Assembly (NCBI RefSeq): GCF_001468265.1
Contig: NZ_LNRZ01000010.1
Span: 1-64,000, forward strand
Direction of reading: 5' to 3'
Origin: Sphingopyxis sp. H050
GTDB taxonomy: Bacteria > Pseudomonadota > Alphaproteobacteria > Sphingomonadales > Sphingomonadaceae
DNA length: 64,000 bases
Shown here piece after piece: positions 56,173-64,000 of this stretch (its first letter is position 1; the number at the start of each line of letters is the position of its first letter). Made by a program: the position numbers and the translations under genes. Below the pieces are notes generated by a model, which made no database searches, was not told where the DNA came from, and saw only the letters and a list, made by a program, of their open reading frames with translations.

Positions 56173-56792
56173 GCTTTCGCAAGCATCTCGGCGCAGACCT
56201 AAAACGGCCCTTCATCCTCGGCCTCACCGGTTCGATCGGGATGGGCAAGTCAACCGCGGCCAAGATGTTCGAGCGCGAGGGGGTTCCCGTGTTCGACGCC
56301 GATGCCGAGGTGCACCGGCTACAAGGCCCCGGCGGCGCGCTGGTTGCGGCGATCGAGGCGCGCTTTCCCGGCACGACCGGCTCGAAGGGCGTCGATCGTC
56401 AGAAGCTCGGTGCGCGCGTCCTCGGCAACAGCCACGAACTCGCCGCGCTCGAAGCGATCGTCCACCCCGCTGTCGCCAAGGCGCAGCGCAAATTCCTGAT
56501 GCGCCACCGCGCGCGCGACGTCGTCGTCCTCGACATCCCGCTGCTGTTCGAAAAGGGCGGTTGGCGGCGCGTCGGCGCAATTGCGGTCGTCTCGGCGCCG
56601 GTATGGATGCAGACGAAGCGCGTGTTGCGCCGTCCCGGCATGACGCGGGCGAAGCTGAGGGCGATCCGCCGCCTGCAAGTGCCCGATCGGGTGAAGCGTG
56701 CGCGCGCCGATTTCGTCATCGAAACGGGTCGCCCCAAAAGCGCGACGCACCGCCAAATTCGCGCCATCGCCTCTTGTTTCCGCGCGCGTTAG
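56169..56792 (+). CDS. coaE: Dephospho-CoA kinase
   Basis: A 207-residue P-loop kinase catalysing the last step of coenzyme A synthesis. The P-loop is GSIGMGKS (21-28), the substrate motif FDADAEVHRL follows, then LDIPLLFEKGG. Its start lies in the aroE stop overlap. dnaQ starts 19 bases after it. Confidence 0.95.
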   Translation: MSFRKHLGADLKRPFILGLTGSIGMGKSTAAKMFEREGVPVFDADAEVHRLQGPGGALVAAIEARFPGTTGSKGVDRQKLGARVLGNSHELAALEAIVHPAVAKAQRKFLMRHRARDVVVLDIPLLFEKGGWRRVGAIAVVSAPVWMQTKRVLRRPGMTRAKLRAIRRLQVPDRVKRARADFVIETGRPKSATHRQIRAIASCFRAR

Positions 56793-56811
56793 GGTCCAGA
56801 TTGAGGCTTCG

Positions 56812-57510
56812 ATGCGTGAGATTATTTTCGATACCGAAACCACGGGATTCGATCCCAAGGCTGGAGACAGGCTGGTCGAAATCGGGTGCGTGGAGCTGGT
56901 CGATCGCCGCGAAACCGGGGTCACTTTCCACGCGTATTTCAATCCCGAGCGCGACATGCCCGCCGCCGCCGAAGCCGTGCACGGCCTTTCGATCCAGTTT
57001 CTCTCGGACAAGCCGCTGTTCGCGACTCGCGTCGACGAGCTGATCGAATTTCTGGGCGATGCGCCGCTGGTCGCGCATAATGCTGCGTTCGACTTCGGTT
57101 TCGTCAATGCCGAACTGGCGCGTGCCGGCCGTCCGGCGCTCGACATGGCGCGCATGTGCTGCACCGTCCAGATGGCGCGGAGGCTCCATCCCGGCGCCAA
57201 GCACAGCCTCGACGCGCTCTGCACGCGCTACGGCATCGACCGCAGCCACCGCGTCAAGCACGGCGCGCTGCTCGATGCCGAACTGCTCGCGCATCTCTAT
57301 ATCGAAATGACCGGTGGCCGGCAGATCGGTCTCGGGCTTGCGGCGGATGCCGCGGGCGCCGTTGCCTCTGCCGTCGCCGATCCGGTTCGCACCGCGCCTC
57401 CCCGCGCGTTTCGCGAACCTCGCCCGCATGGCCCAACGCCTGCCGAACTGGCGCGTCATGCAGAATTCGTCGCCACGCTCACCGGGCCGCTGTGGCACGA
57501 TAGTCCGTAA
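56812..57510 (+). CDS. dnaQ: DNA polymerase III epsilon subunit (proofreading exonuclease)
   Basis: A 232-residue DEDDh 3'-5' exonuclease. FDTETTGFD gives D7 and E9, HNAAFDFGFVN the second aspartate, and HGALLDAELLA the histidine and last aspartate. It proofreads replication. TTGAGG six bases upstream of the ATG marks the start. The C-terminal 45 residues are proline/arginine-rich and would bind the polymerase subunit. It closes the origin-proximal plus-strand operon. Confidence 0.95.
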   Translation: MREIIFDTETTGFDPKAGDRLVEIGCVELVDRRETGVTFHAYFNPERDMPAAAEAVHGLSIQFLSDKPLFATRVDELIEFLGDAPLVAHNAAFDFGFVNAELARAGRPALDMARMCCTVQMARRLHPGAKHSLDALCTRYGIDRSHRVKHGALLDAELLAHLYIEMTGGRQIGLGLAADAAGAVASAVADPVRTAPPRAFREPRPHGPTPAELARHAEFVATLTGPLWHDSP

Positions 57511-57553
57511 CGACGGTTTCGGCCGTCGCTGCGATCCTGGAAGGAGAAGAAAA

Positions 57554-58129
57554 ATGGAAATCCGCGTCTCTGGCCACCAGATCGAAACCGGCGAAGCGCT
57601 GCAGGCGCATGTGTCGGACCGGATGAACGCGATTGCCGACAAATATTTCTCCCGTGCGATCGGCGCGCACGCGACCTTCGGCAAGGGTCCGCATGAAAGT
57701 TTCCAGTGCGACATCGTCGCGCATGTGATGCAGGGCCTCGTGCTCAAGGGCCACGGCCAGGCGCAGGACGCGCATGTCGCGTTCGAGGGCGCGGCCGAGC
57801 GGATCGAGAAGCAGCTTCGCCGCTACATGCGACGATTGAAGGACCGCAATACCAGCGCCGGCAACGGTGTGGCGACCATCGACGAGATCGAGGACAATGC
57901 CGCTTATACTGTGTTCGACGGCGGCGCCGACGAGGACGAGGCGGGCGATGCCCCGGCGATCATCGCCGAAACGCGCGTCGATATTCCGACCAGCAGCGTC
58001 TCGGACGCGGTGATGATGCTCGACCTGCGCAACACCAACGCGCTGCTCTTCGTCAACAGCAAGACCGACAAGCATAATATGGTCTATCGCCGCGACGACG
58101 GCACCATCGGCTGGGTTGAACCGCGCTAA
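57554..58129 (+). CDS. hpf: Long-form ribosome hibernation promoting factor
   Basis: A 191-residue protein. The N-terminal S30AE domain (about 1-100) includes EIRVSGHQIETGEALQAHV and the AFEGAAERIEKQLRRY helix. A C-terminal dimerisation domain starts near residue 125 with RVDIPTSSVSDAVMMLDL and NALLFVNSKTD. It dimerises idle ribosomes. GGAAGGAGAAG just before the ATG is a strong ribosome binding site. ptsN follows, as in many proteobacteria. Confidence 0.94.
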   Translation: MEIRVSGHQIETGEALQAHVSDRMNAIADKYFSRAIGAHATFGKGPHESFQCDIVAHVMQGLVLKGHGQAQDAHVAFEGAAERIEKQLRRYMRRLKDRNTSAGNGVATIDEIEDNAAYTVFDGGADEDEAGDAPAIIAETRVDIPTSSVSDAVMMLDLRNTNALLFVNSKTDKHNMVYRRDDGTIGWVEPR

Positions 58130-58150
58130 GCGCTTTGCGATCGAGGCTTT

Positions 58151-58177
58151 CGGCGGACGGGCAATGCCTTTCCGCCG
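58151..58177 (+). terminator. Hairpin after hpf
   Basis: CGGCGGA and TCCGCCG form a 7-bp stem with a 13-base loop 20 bases after hpf. No U-run follows directly, so it may be an attenuator or RNA-protecting stem. The rest of 58130-58350 shows no clear promoter. Confidence 0.35.
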
Positions 58178-58350
58178 TCACGCCTGCGGCTTTTACGATA
58201 AGACTGGATTTTCTTCGCTATCGGGCTTAAGGGCCGCGCCCAACGATGCCCGAAGCTGGGATGGCGGGGGCCTGCCACGACAGATCCGCGATCGGCTGCC
58301 AGCATGATGACGTGGCGACGATCCGGCATTTTACAGATTTGACCAGAGCA

Positions 58351-58815
58351 ATGAATCTTTCTTCCCTTCTCTACCCCGCGACCGTCCGCGCGCATGTGCA
58401 GCTGGATTCCAAAAAGGCGCTCTTTCCGTTCGTGGGCGATCTCGCTGCGCGTTCGCTCGGCCTCGACGCCGGCGAAGTCAGCGAAGCGTTGCTCGAGCGC
58501 GAGCGCTTGGGGTCCACCGGTTTCGGGCGCGGCATCGCGCTCCCGCACGCCAAGCTGCCCGACCTATCGGGCGTCCGGGGCCTGTTCCTCCAGCTCGCGC
58601 GGCCGATCGACTTTCAGGCGGTTGACGGCCTTCCCGTCGACCTGCTCTTCATCCTGCTCTCGCCGCTCGATGCGGGCGCCGACCATCTGAAGGCGCTGGC
58701 GGGCGTGTCGCGGATGCTTCGCAACGAAAGCATCGCCGAGCGTCTGCGCGGCGCAAAAAGCGACGAAGCGCTCTACGCGCTGCTCCTCGACACCGAAACG
58801 CGTGACGCGGCTTAA
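58351..58815 (+). CDS. ptsN: PTS IIA-like nitrogen regulatory protein PtsN
   Basis: A 154-residue EIIA(Ntr) protein with the phosphorylated histidine H66 in GIALPHAKL. SSLLYPATVRAHVQLDSKKALFPFV opens the domain. It is the output of the nitrogen PTS, which controls potassium uptake, phosphate signalling or stress responses by phosphorylation state. ATG 58351 gives the standard length. The DUF1491 gene overlaps its end by 14 bases. Confidence 0.93.
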   Translation: MNLSSLLYPATVRAHVQLDSKKALFPFVGDLAARSLGLDAGEVSEALLERERLGSTGFGRGIALPHAKLPDLSGVRGLFLQLARPIDFQAVDGLPVDLLFILLSPLDAGADHLKALAGVSRMLRNESIAERLRGAKSDEALYALLLDTETRDAA

Positions 58816-59140
58816 GAGCCGCTTCCTCGTCGACTTGCTGATCCGCCGCGCTGAAGCGGCCGGCGGCTTTGCCACTGTCCTCGCCAAGGGCGACGACACC
58901 TCGGGAATCATCCTGGTCCAGTGCAGCAACCGCGGCGATCCTGGGCCGCTGCTCGAACGGCGCTTTGCGATGACGGGCGGCTATATATGGGAGTCGGTCG
59001 GCCCCGAGGACCCAAAAGATGGTGAATCGGCGGAAAACTATCGTCAGCGGCGGCGAGACGCCGATCCCGATCTATGGATCGTCGAACTGGATATCGCAGA
59101 TGCGCCACGACTCGTCGCGGAGTGGGCCGCGTTAACTTGA
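58802..59140 (+). CDS. DUF1491 family protein
   Basis: A 112-residue alphaproteobacterial protein of unknown function. RLKSRFLVDLLIRRAEAAGGFATVLAKGDDTSG and the terminal DPDLWIVELDI segment define DUF1491. It starts with GTG inside the ptsN gene, suggesting co-expression. 59141-59336 downstream has no gene. Confidence 0.82.
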   Translation: MTRLKSRFLVDLLIRRAEAAGGFATVLAKGDDTSGIILVQCSNRGDPGPLLERRFAMTGGYIWESVGPEDPKDGESAENYRQRRRDADPDLWIVELDIADAPRLVAEWAALT

Positions 59141-59336
59141 CTCTGTTGCGGCGCACAATAGGTCGCGCCCACCCCATAACGCGTAGGTCGTTCCATGGGT
59201 TGCCTCGCGTTTGCGAAGCACCCGGTAAATGGTTCGGACACGCAGTCGGATGATGGCCGCAGGCGGCATAGAGCCAGATTAGCTCACCCGCCTGTCTTGA
59301 AAATTCGGTCCATCAACCGCCCTTTTGACGGATTAT

Positions 59337-60002
59337 ATGAGTCGCATTTTGAACGCCGCCAGCATGGCAGCCGTCGGCATGACTGCCGCGTCCATGCTGA
59401 TGCTGGCCGAACCGGGCTTCGCGAGTGATCTCGCCGAAAGCGCCAACCTTCCCGCCATCACTCTCCCCAGCGCCGACGCGCCGGTTCAGGAGGACAAGGC
59501 GGACCCGTCGACCGAGGCCAAGCCTGTCGACGCTCCCACCGACAGCCAGGACGAATCCGCCGTCGAGCCCGACGTCAAGCCGGCTCCGGATGCCGATACA
59601 CTGGCCGAACTCGTCGCCGAGACTGCACGTCCGGCCGACCTCGATCCCGAACTGCGCTGCCTCGCCGGCGCCGTCTATTTCGAAGCCCGCGGCGAATCGC
59701 TCGCCGGCCAGCTCGCGGTCGCGCATGTCGTGATCAACCGCGCGAATTCGGGCCGCTTCCCGAAGAGCCTGTGCGGCGTCGTCCACCAGCCGAGCCAGTT
59801 CAGCTTCGTGCGCGGCGGCAAGATGCCGGCCGTTCGCAACGGCGCGCAGTGGAACAATGCCGTGGCGATCGCCCAGATCGCCCGCGACGGCAGCTGGAAG
59901 AATCAGGCGCCGGGCGCCCTCTTCTTCCATGCCCGCTATGTCTCGCCGGGCTGGCGCAAGACTCGCGTGGCGTCGATCGACAACCACATCTTTTATCGCT
60001 GA
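59337..60002 (+). CDS. SleB-type cell wall hydrolase
   Basis: A 221-residue exported protein. A signal peptide lies in the first 30 residues, then a 65-residue acidic/proline linker, then a Hydrolase_2 domain with LAGAVYFEARGESLAGQLAVAHV and the late FFHARYVSPGWRK. The glutamate in YFEARGE is the presumed catalytic acid of this SleB/CwlJ-like family, which cuts peptidoglycan. In non-spore-formers it acts in wall turnover. TTG 59325 four codons upstream is an alternative start. Confidence 0.87.
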   Translation: MSRILNAASMAAVGMTAASMLMLAEPGFASDLAESANLPAITLPSADAPVQEDKADPSTEAKPVDAPTDSQDESAVEPDVKPAPDADTLAELVAETARPADLDPELRCLAGAVYFEARGESLAGQLAVAHVVINRANSGRFPKSLCGVVHQPSQFSFVRGGKMPAVRNGAQWNNAVAIAQIARDGSWKNQAPGALFFHARYVSPGWRKTRVASIDNHIFYR

Positions 60003-60076
60003 TCGGTCATGAACGGGATGCACTCTTGCGCATCCCGTTCATTGCCAAGCCATTATTCGTGGCGCATGATGGCGCA

Positions 60077-60688
60077 ATGACGCGTCCTGTATATGCCGCC
60101 CTGCTCACTGCAGCGGCGCTTGCGCTCGGTGGCTGCGCCACCGCGGTTCCTCCCGTCGAGGTTACACGTTTCCACAACGCGGTGCCCGGCTGGGCGCCCG
60201 GGACGCGCTATGCGATCGCGACCGCGCCGCTCGACAGTCCGGGGGCCGGCTTGTCCTCGATCGAATGGAACAGCTACCGCGCCGCGGTCGACCAGCAGCT
60301 TCAACGGCTGGGCCTCGTCGCCGCGGGCAGCAACGAACGCGCGCCGCTGCTCGTCCGCATCGCCTTCGACCGCAGCGAGCAGCTCGCCGAGGGCCGCCGC
60401 TCGCCGGTGTCGGTCGGAGTCGGTGGTGCGACGGGCAGCTATGGTTCGGGCGTCGGTGTCGGGTTCGGCATCAATCTCGGCGGCGGTCCCAAGCGGATGG
60501 CCGATCTCCAGCTGTCGGTGCGTATCGACGATGCCGCGACCGGTCAGGCGGTGTGGGAAGGCCGCGCGCTGACCTCGGTGCCCGTCAAGGCGCCCGCGAA
60601 CCAGACGAGCCTTGCCGCCGCGAAATTGGCCGAGGCGCTATTCAAGGACTTCCCCGGCGAATCGGGACGCACTATCAGCGTCCCATGA
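60077..60688 (+). CDS. DUF4136 lipoprotein
   Basis: A 203-residue precursor with a lipoprotein signal, lipobox LALGGC, cysteine at residue 20. The mature part begins [11 protein letters not shown], typical of DUF4136, has a glycine-rich stretch ([17 protein letters not shown]) and ends with strands [11 protein letters not shown] and a helix. Probably outer-membrane anchored; function unknown. It overlaps the carboxypeptidase gene by four bases. Confidence 0.82.
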   Translation: MTRPVYAALLTAAALALGGCATAVPPVEVTRFHNAVPGWAPGTRYAIATAPLDSPGAGLSSIEWNSYRAAVDQQLQRLGLVAAGSNERAPLLVRIAFDRSEQLAEGRRSPVSVGVGGATGSYGSGVGVGFGINLGGGPKRMADLQLSVRIDDAATGQAVWEGRALTSVPVKAPANQTSLAAAKLAEALFKDFPGESGRTISVP

Positions 60689-61800
60689 CCATCAGCATCA
60701 ACGCCGCTTTCGACAGCGGCAATATCGTCGTGGATTCGGTCGACGGCACGTCGGCGCGCCTGTCGATCCGCAAGGATCGCGAATCCGATTTCTTCCAATG
60801 GTTCCATTTTCGCGTCGCCTGCAATGTCGGCGACGCGCTCGATCTGGCGATCACCGGCCTTGCCGCCTCGGCCTATCCGGACGGCTGGCCCGGTTACGCG
60901 GCCTGCGCCAGCACCGACCGCGAGCATTGGTTCCGCCTCGACACCGACTATGATTCGGCCGCGGGGACGCTCTCCATCCGCCACACCGCCGAAAGCCCGA
61001 TCCTCTGGGTCGCCTATTTCGCGCCCTATTCGATGGAGCGCCACCACGATTTGATCGCCTCGGTCGCCGAGTGCGAGGGCGTGACCTATCGCAGCCTCGG
61101 CACCAGCCTCGAGGGCCAGCCGATCGACTGCCTCGAAATGGGCACCGGCGAAACGCAGGTCTGGCTTTACGCGCGCCAGCACCCCGGCGAATCGATGGCC
61201 GAATGGTGGATGGAGGGCGCGCTCGAAAAGCTCACCGATCCCGCCGACCCCCATGCGCGCTCGTTGCGGCAGAAATGCCGCTTCCACATCGTTCCGAACA
61301 TGAATCCGGACGGTTCGCGCCGCGGGCATCTGCGCACCAATTTTGCCGGCGTGAACCTCAACCGCGAATGGGACAACCCGACTGCCGAGCGCAGCCCCGA
61401 GGTGCTCGCGGTGCGGGGCGCGATGGACGAAAGCGGCGTCGACTGGGCGATGGATATCCACGGCGACGAGGCGATCCCCGCGGTGTTTCTTGCGGGCTTC
61501 GAAGGCATTCCCTCGCTCAAGGCGGCGCAGATGGACAGCTATCAGGCCTTCCGCAAGGCGCTCGCCGCGAACACCCCCGATTTCCAGACCGACCTCGGCT
61601 ATGTCGAATCGGCGCCGGGGCAGGCCAACGTCAGCATGTCGACAACGCAGCTCGCCGAACGTTTCGGCGCGGTGACGATGACGCTGGAAATGCCCTTCAA
61701 GGACAATCGCGATCTTCCCGATCCCGTTCAGGGCTGGTCGCCCGAGCGCTCAAAGCTGCTCGCCCACGCCTGCCTCCAGACGCTGGACCAGCTGCTTTGA
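60685..61800 (+). CDS. M14-family cytosolic-carboxypeptidase-like zinc peptidase
   Basis: A 371-residue protein with the two-domain plan of the CCP/Nna1 group. An N-terminal beta domain (about 1-125, with FFQWFHFRV) precedes a carboxypeptidase domain. Zinc ligands are H166 and E169 in [11 protein letters not shown] and H259 in DIHGDE, the substrate arginine is in NLNREWDNP, and the catalytic glutamate is E335 in TLEMPF. No signal peptide is seen. Eukaryotic relatives trim polyglutamate tails; the bacterial substrate is unknown. It lies between a lipoprotein gene and a GNAT gene with overlaps. Confidence 0.88.
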   Translation: MTISINAAFDSGNIVVDSVDGTSARLSIRKDRESDFFQWFHFRVACNVGDALDLAITGLAASAYPDGWPGYAACASTDREHWFRLDTDYDSAAGTLSIRHTAESPILWVAYFAPYSMERHHDLIASVAECEGVTYRSLGTSLEGQPIDCLEMGTGETQVWLYARQHPGESMAEWWMEGALEKLTDPADPHARSLRQKCRFHIVPNMNPDGSRRGHLRTNFAGVNLNREWDNPTAERSPEVLAVRGAMDESGVDWAMDIHGDEAIPAVFLAGFEGIPSLKAAQMDSYQAFRKALAANTPDFQTDLGYVESAPGQANVSMSTTQLAERFGAVTMTLEMPFKDNRDLPDPVQGWSPERSKLLAHACLQTLDQLL

Positions 61801-62276
61801 GCGCAGGCGCGGATCGGGCCTGGCGGATCGTCGAGGACGATCTGTCGGGCGCCGCCATCCGCGCGCTGCTCGAAGTGCATTTTGCCGGGATGCTCGCGAA
61901 CTCGCCAGCGGGCAGCTGCCACTTCCTCGATTTCGATGGGCTGCGCAGCGACGGCGTCACCTTCTGGTCGATCCACAAGGATGACGCGCTGGCGGGCTGC
62001 GGCGCGCTCAAGATGCTGGGCGGCGCGCACGGCGAGATCAAGTCGATGCGCACCGCACAGGTCTTCTTGCGGCAGGGCGTCGCCGCGCGGATGCTCGTGC
62101 ATATCATCGACGAAGCGCGCGGCCGGGGCCTCGACCGCCTCAGTCTCGAAACCGGATCGGGACCGGCGTTCGAACCCGCGCTGGCGCTCTACCGCGCACA
62201 TGGGTTCGAGGACTGCGAACCCTTCGGCGACTACAAACCCGACCCGTTCAGCCGCTTCATGACGCGGCGGCTTTAA
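61797..62276 (+). CDS. GNAT-family N-acetyltransferase
   Basis: A 159-residue acetyltransferase. The acetyl-CoA motif A region is [28 protein letters not shown], and motif B is [30 protein letters not shown] marks the ElaA/YedL-like subgroup often acting on small molecules or peptides. The TTG start overlaps the peptidase stop (TTGA), so the three genes from 60077 form one operon. Confidence 0.85.
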   Translation: MSAGADRAWRIVEDDLSGAAIRALLEVHFAGMLANSPAGSCHFLDFDGLRSDGVTFWSIHKDDALAGCGALKMLGGAHGEIKSMRTAQVFLRQGVAARMLVHIIDEARGRGLDRLSLETGSGPAFEPALALYRAHGFEDCEPFGDYKPDPFSRFMTRRL

Positions 62277-62280
62277 AGCT

Positions 62281-62411
62281 TTTCACGCGAAGACGCGAAG
62301 GCGCGAAGAGATAGCTCGAACCGGTAGGCCCCTTTTTCGTCCTTCGTCGCGGCAAGCCCATCGCCGATGTCGAATGCCGCTTCGCGGCCAGCGCAACGTC
62401 CTCGCGTGAAC
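62281..62411. repeat. Extragenic palindrome of the CACGCGAAG family
   Basis: The left arm TTCACGCGAAGACGCGAAGG (with a further GCGCGAAG) begins five bases after the GNAT stop. A shortened inverted arm ending CTCGCGTGAA lies at 62397-62411. The spacer is about 90 bp. Confidence 0.6.
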
Positions 62412-62448
62412 CAAATAAAACGGGGTCCGGAAGGGACTCCGGACCCCG
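62412..62448 (-). terminator. Strong terminator of the hsp20 gene
   Basis: CGGGGTCCGGA (62421-62431) and TCCGGACCCCG (62438-62448) form an 11-bp perfect stem with a 6-base loop. On the minus strand it is followed by TTTTATTT, so it ends the hsp20 transcript. It also faces the GNAT operon from the other side. Confidence 0.8.
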
Positions 62449-62474
62449 CATATTTTCAGCCAGTCGGGCGGCGC

Positions 62475-62933
62475 TTACGCGGCCTTCTTGTCCTCGATCA
62501 CCGTCGGCTGCGCGCCGCCGATCGCGATCTTGTGCGGCTTCATCGCCTCCGGTACTTCGCGCACCAGATCGATGGTCAGCAGGCCGTCGGCGAGGTCGGC
62601 GACATCCACCCGCACGAAATCGGCGAGCTGGAAGCGGCGCTCGAACGCGCGCGTCGCGATGCCGCTATAGAGCAGCTGGCGCGCGTCATTTTCGCCCACC
62701 GGCGCCTTGCGGCCGCTGACGGTCAGCATGTTCTGCTGCGCGGTGATGTCGATCTCGTTCGATTTGAAACCGGCGACCGCCACGGTGATGCGGAAATGGT
62801 CGTCGCCCAGCTTCTCGATGTCGAACGGCGGATAATTTTCGGCGCCCGAACCGCCGGTTTCGAGGAAATCGAACAGCCGGTCGAAGCCGACGGTCGACCG
62901 GCGATAGGGGGTCCAGTCAAAGCTGTTACGCAT
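62475..62933 (-). CDS. Hsp20/alpha-crystallin small heat-shock protein
   Basis: A 152-residue IbpA-like chaperone. The alpha-crystallin domain (about 38-130) has FRITVAVAGFKSNEIDI, a QNMLTVSGRK strand and the late LADGLLTIDLVREVPE motif. The IxI-like tail is KIAIGG. It holds unfolded proteins at high temperature. The SD AAGGAAG nine bases before the ATG is buried in a ROSE-type stem, which suggests translational heat control. It diverges from gpmA. Confidence 0.93.
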   Translation of the reverse strand: MRNSFDWTPYRRSTVGFDRLFDFLETGGSGAENYPPFDIEKLGDDHFRITVAVAGFKSNEIDITAQQNMLTVSGRKAPVGENDARQLLYSGIATRAFERRFQLADFVRVDVADLADGLLTIDLVREVPEAMKPHKIAIGGAQPTVIEDKKAA

Positions 62934-62942
62934 GGGTCATCT

Positions 62943-62961
62943 CTTCCTTGTTCAAGCGAAG
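62943..62961 (-). promoter_or_regulatory. ROSE-like RNA thermometer stem in the hsp20 leader
   Basis: On the minus-strand mRNA, CUUC-G-CUU pairs with AAG-GAAG around a GAAC loop. The pairing buries the whole SD and leaves one bulged G. The anti-SD strand contains UCGCU, which fits the conserved UYGCU of ROSE elements. The leader from 62934 to about 63038 could hold the upstream stems. Confidence 0.6.
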
Positions 62962-63122
62962 CTACGGGACCGCGGCGGCGTGCCGCGATCGCCACCCGAC
63001 CCCATCCCGGCGGCCGGATGATGCAAATCTGGTAAGGCATGAAACCATTTCAAGGGGGCGTTGGCTTTCGGCGAAAACCCGCGCTATGGCGCGGTCCATC
63101 CTCTCCAGCCGAAGGACGTCAC

Positions 63123-63809
63123 ATGCCGCAGCTCATCCTCATCCGCCATGGCCAGTCGCAGTGGAATCTCGAAAACCGCTTCACCGGCTGGTGGGATGTC
63201 GACGTCACCGAAAAGGGCGCGGCCGAGGCATGGGCGGCGGGCGAACTGATGAAGGCCAAGGGCATCACGCCCGACACCAGCTTCACGTCGGTGCAGACGC
63301 GCGCGATCAAGACGCTCAATCTGGCGCTCGAGGCGATGGGCCGCCTCTGGCTGCCGGTCACCAAGGACTGGCGTCTGAACGAACGTCACTATGGCGGCCT
63401 GACCGGCCTCGACAAGGCCGAGACCGCGGCGAAGCATGGCGAAGACCAGGTGAAGATCTGGCGCCGCAGCTTCGACATTCCGCCGCCGCCGCTCGATGCG
63501 GGGTCCGAGTGGGATCTCGCCAGCGATCCGCGCTACGCCGGCATCGCGATCCCCTCGACAGAAAGCCTGAAGGACACGATCGCGCGCGTGCTTCCCTATT
63601 ATGAAGGCGCCATCGTTCCCGATTTGAAGGCGGGCAAGACCGTGCTCATCTCGGCGCACGGCAACAGCCTGCGCGCGCTGGTCAAGCATTTGTCGGGCAT
63701 TTCGGACGCCGACATCACCGGCCTCGAAATCCCGACCGGCCAGCCGATCGTCTATGAGCTGAACGACGATCTGACGGCGCGCGAGCGCTATTACCTCAGC
63801 GAACGGTAA
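63123..63809 (+). CDS. gpmA: 2,3-bisphosphoglycerate-dependent phosphoglycerate mutase
   Basis: A 228-residue glycolytic mutase. The phosphohistidine is H9 in [34 protein letters not shown] and the second histidine in [15 protein letters not shown] complete the site. GAAGGA six bases before the ATG supports the start. The length is slightly under the 250 residues of E. coli GpmA because of a shorter insert, as in many alphaproteobacteria. Confidence 0.95.
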   Translation: MPQLILIRHGQSQWNLENRFTGWWDVDVTEKGAAEAWAAGELMKAKGITPDTSFTSVQTRAIKTLNLALEAMGRLWLPVTKDWRLNERHYGGLTGLDKAETAAKHGEDQVKIWRRSFDIPPPPLDAGSEWDLASDPRYAGIAIPSTESLKDTIARVLPYYEGAIVPDLKAGKTVLISAHGNSLRALVKHLSGISDADITGLEIPTGQPIVYELNDDLTARERYYLSER

Positions 63810-63839
63810 GTCCAAAGTCCTCCCCACGCTTGGGAAGGA

Positions 63840-64000
63840 TCAAAGCTGCCCGGTCACGGTCAGCTGGACATATTGCCCGAACTTGCGCTGGCGGCTTTCG
63901 CTGAATGCGATCGGCCCGTCGCGCCGGTCGACGAAGACGGTGCGGTCGAAGCCGTCCTTCATCCCCGCAAGGTTGCGGTACGACAGCTTCACGGTGAAAC
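63840..64000 (-). CDS. Outer-membrane beta-barrel protein, C-terminal fragment
   Basis: The last 53 codons of a gene that continues beyond the window. The frame encodes KLSYRNLAGMKDGFDRTVF, then FSESRQRKFGQYVQLTV, and ends in GQL. The strand pattern and an aromatic segment before the end resemble the closing strands of a TonB-dependent receptor or related barrel. Identity beyond that cannot be given. It converges with gpmA, with an imperfect TCCTcCCC/GGGaAGGA hairpin between (63818-63839). Confidence 0.55.
   Translation of the reverse strand, partial: FTVKLSYRNLAGMKDGFDRTVFVDRRDGPIAFSESRQRKFGQYVQLTVTGQL

Noticed and set aside
63818..63839. Terminator between gpmA and the partial outer-membrane gene
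   Set aside because: The stem TCCTcCCC/GGGaAGGA has a mismatch and no T-run on either side; mentioned only in the gene entry.

Overview
The window is a high-GC alphaproteobacterial chromosome segment, most likely from a member of the Sphingomonadaceae (Sphingopyxis-like). This rests on gene order, TonB-dependent receptors, DUF1489/DUF1491/DUF6489 proteins, sphingomonad-type extragenic palindromes and the order hemE - origin - ppsR. The genus is an inference; no search was run.

Layout. 1-3060 is an accessory patch: a probable IS21-type end, a FitAB/VapBC-like toxin-antitoxin pair, a small unknown ORF and a large serine recombinase whose last codons lie inside an intact tRNA-Arg(CCG). 3010-3630 holds two further partial copies of that tRNA, i.e. 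attachment-site scars. 3730-12676 is core metabolism and envelope: a YeiH-type transporter, ftsE-ftsX-ydcF-plsC, tyrA-hisC and metX-metW. 12797-18398 carries a TetR/TonB-receptor divergon and a glutaryl-CoA dehydrogenase / CoA-transferase pair. 18436-31927 contains a COG4223 protein with hemD-hemC, tsaD-gpsA, a polysaccharide flippase, an adenosine kinase-like protein, queG, a NatAB-like ABC exporter and a CYP153-like P450. 31983-41026 holds msrB, an envelope cluster on the minus strand (STT3-like GT-C protein, GtrA, FAD oxidoreductase) and a DUF4402 / chaperone / usher-like locus.

41027-57510 is the replication-origin neighbourhood. parB-parA-rsmG-mnmG-mnmE lie on the minus strand with three parS sites. 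Further right are rho, hemJ and hemE, then a 320-bp gap with an AT-rich tract, DnaA boxes and a dense GANTC cluster. On the plus strand beyond it lie ppsR, maf, aroE, coaE and dnaQ. Transcription points away from the gap on both sides, as expected at a bidirectional origin. hpf, ptsN, a SleB-like hydrolase, an M14 carboxypeptidase, a small heat-shock protein with a ROSE-like leader, gpmA and the end of an outer-membrane protein gene close the window.

The best candidates for follow-up are the origin with its parS cluster, the tandem tRNA-Arg scars, the ROSE-like thermometer, the mnmE gene without a standard start codon, the one-pilin chaperone/usher locus and the STT3-like/GtrA/oxidoreductase cluster. 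Nothing here is clearly a wholly new defence or mobile system.
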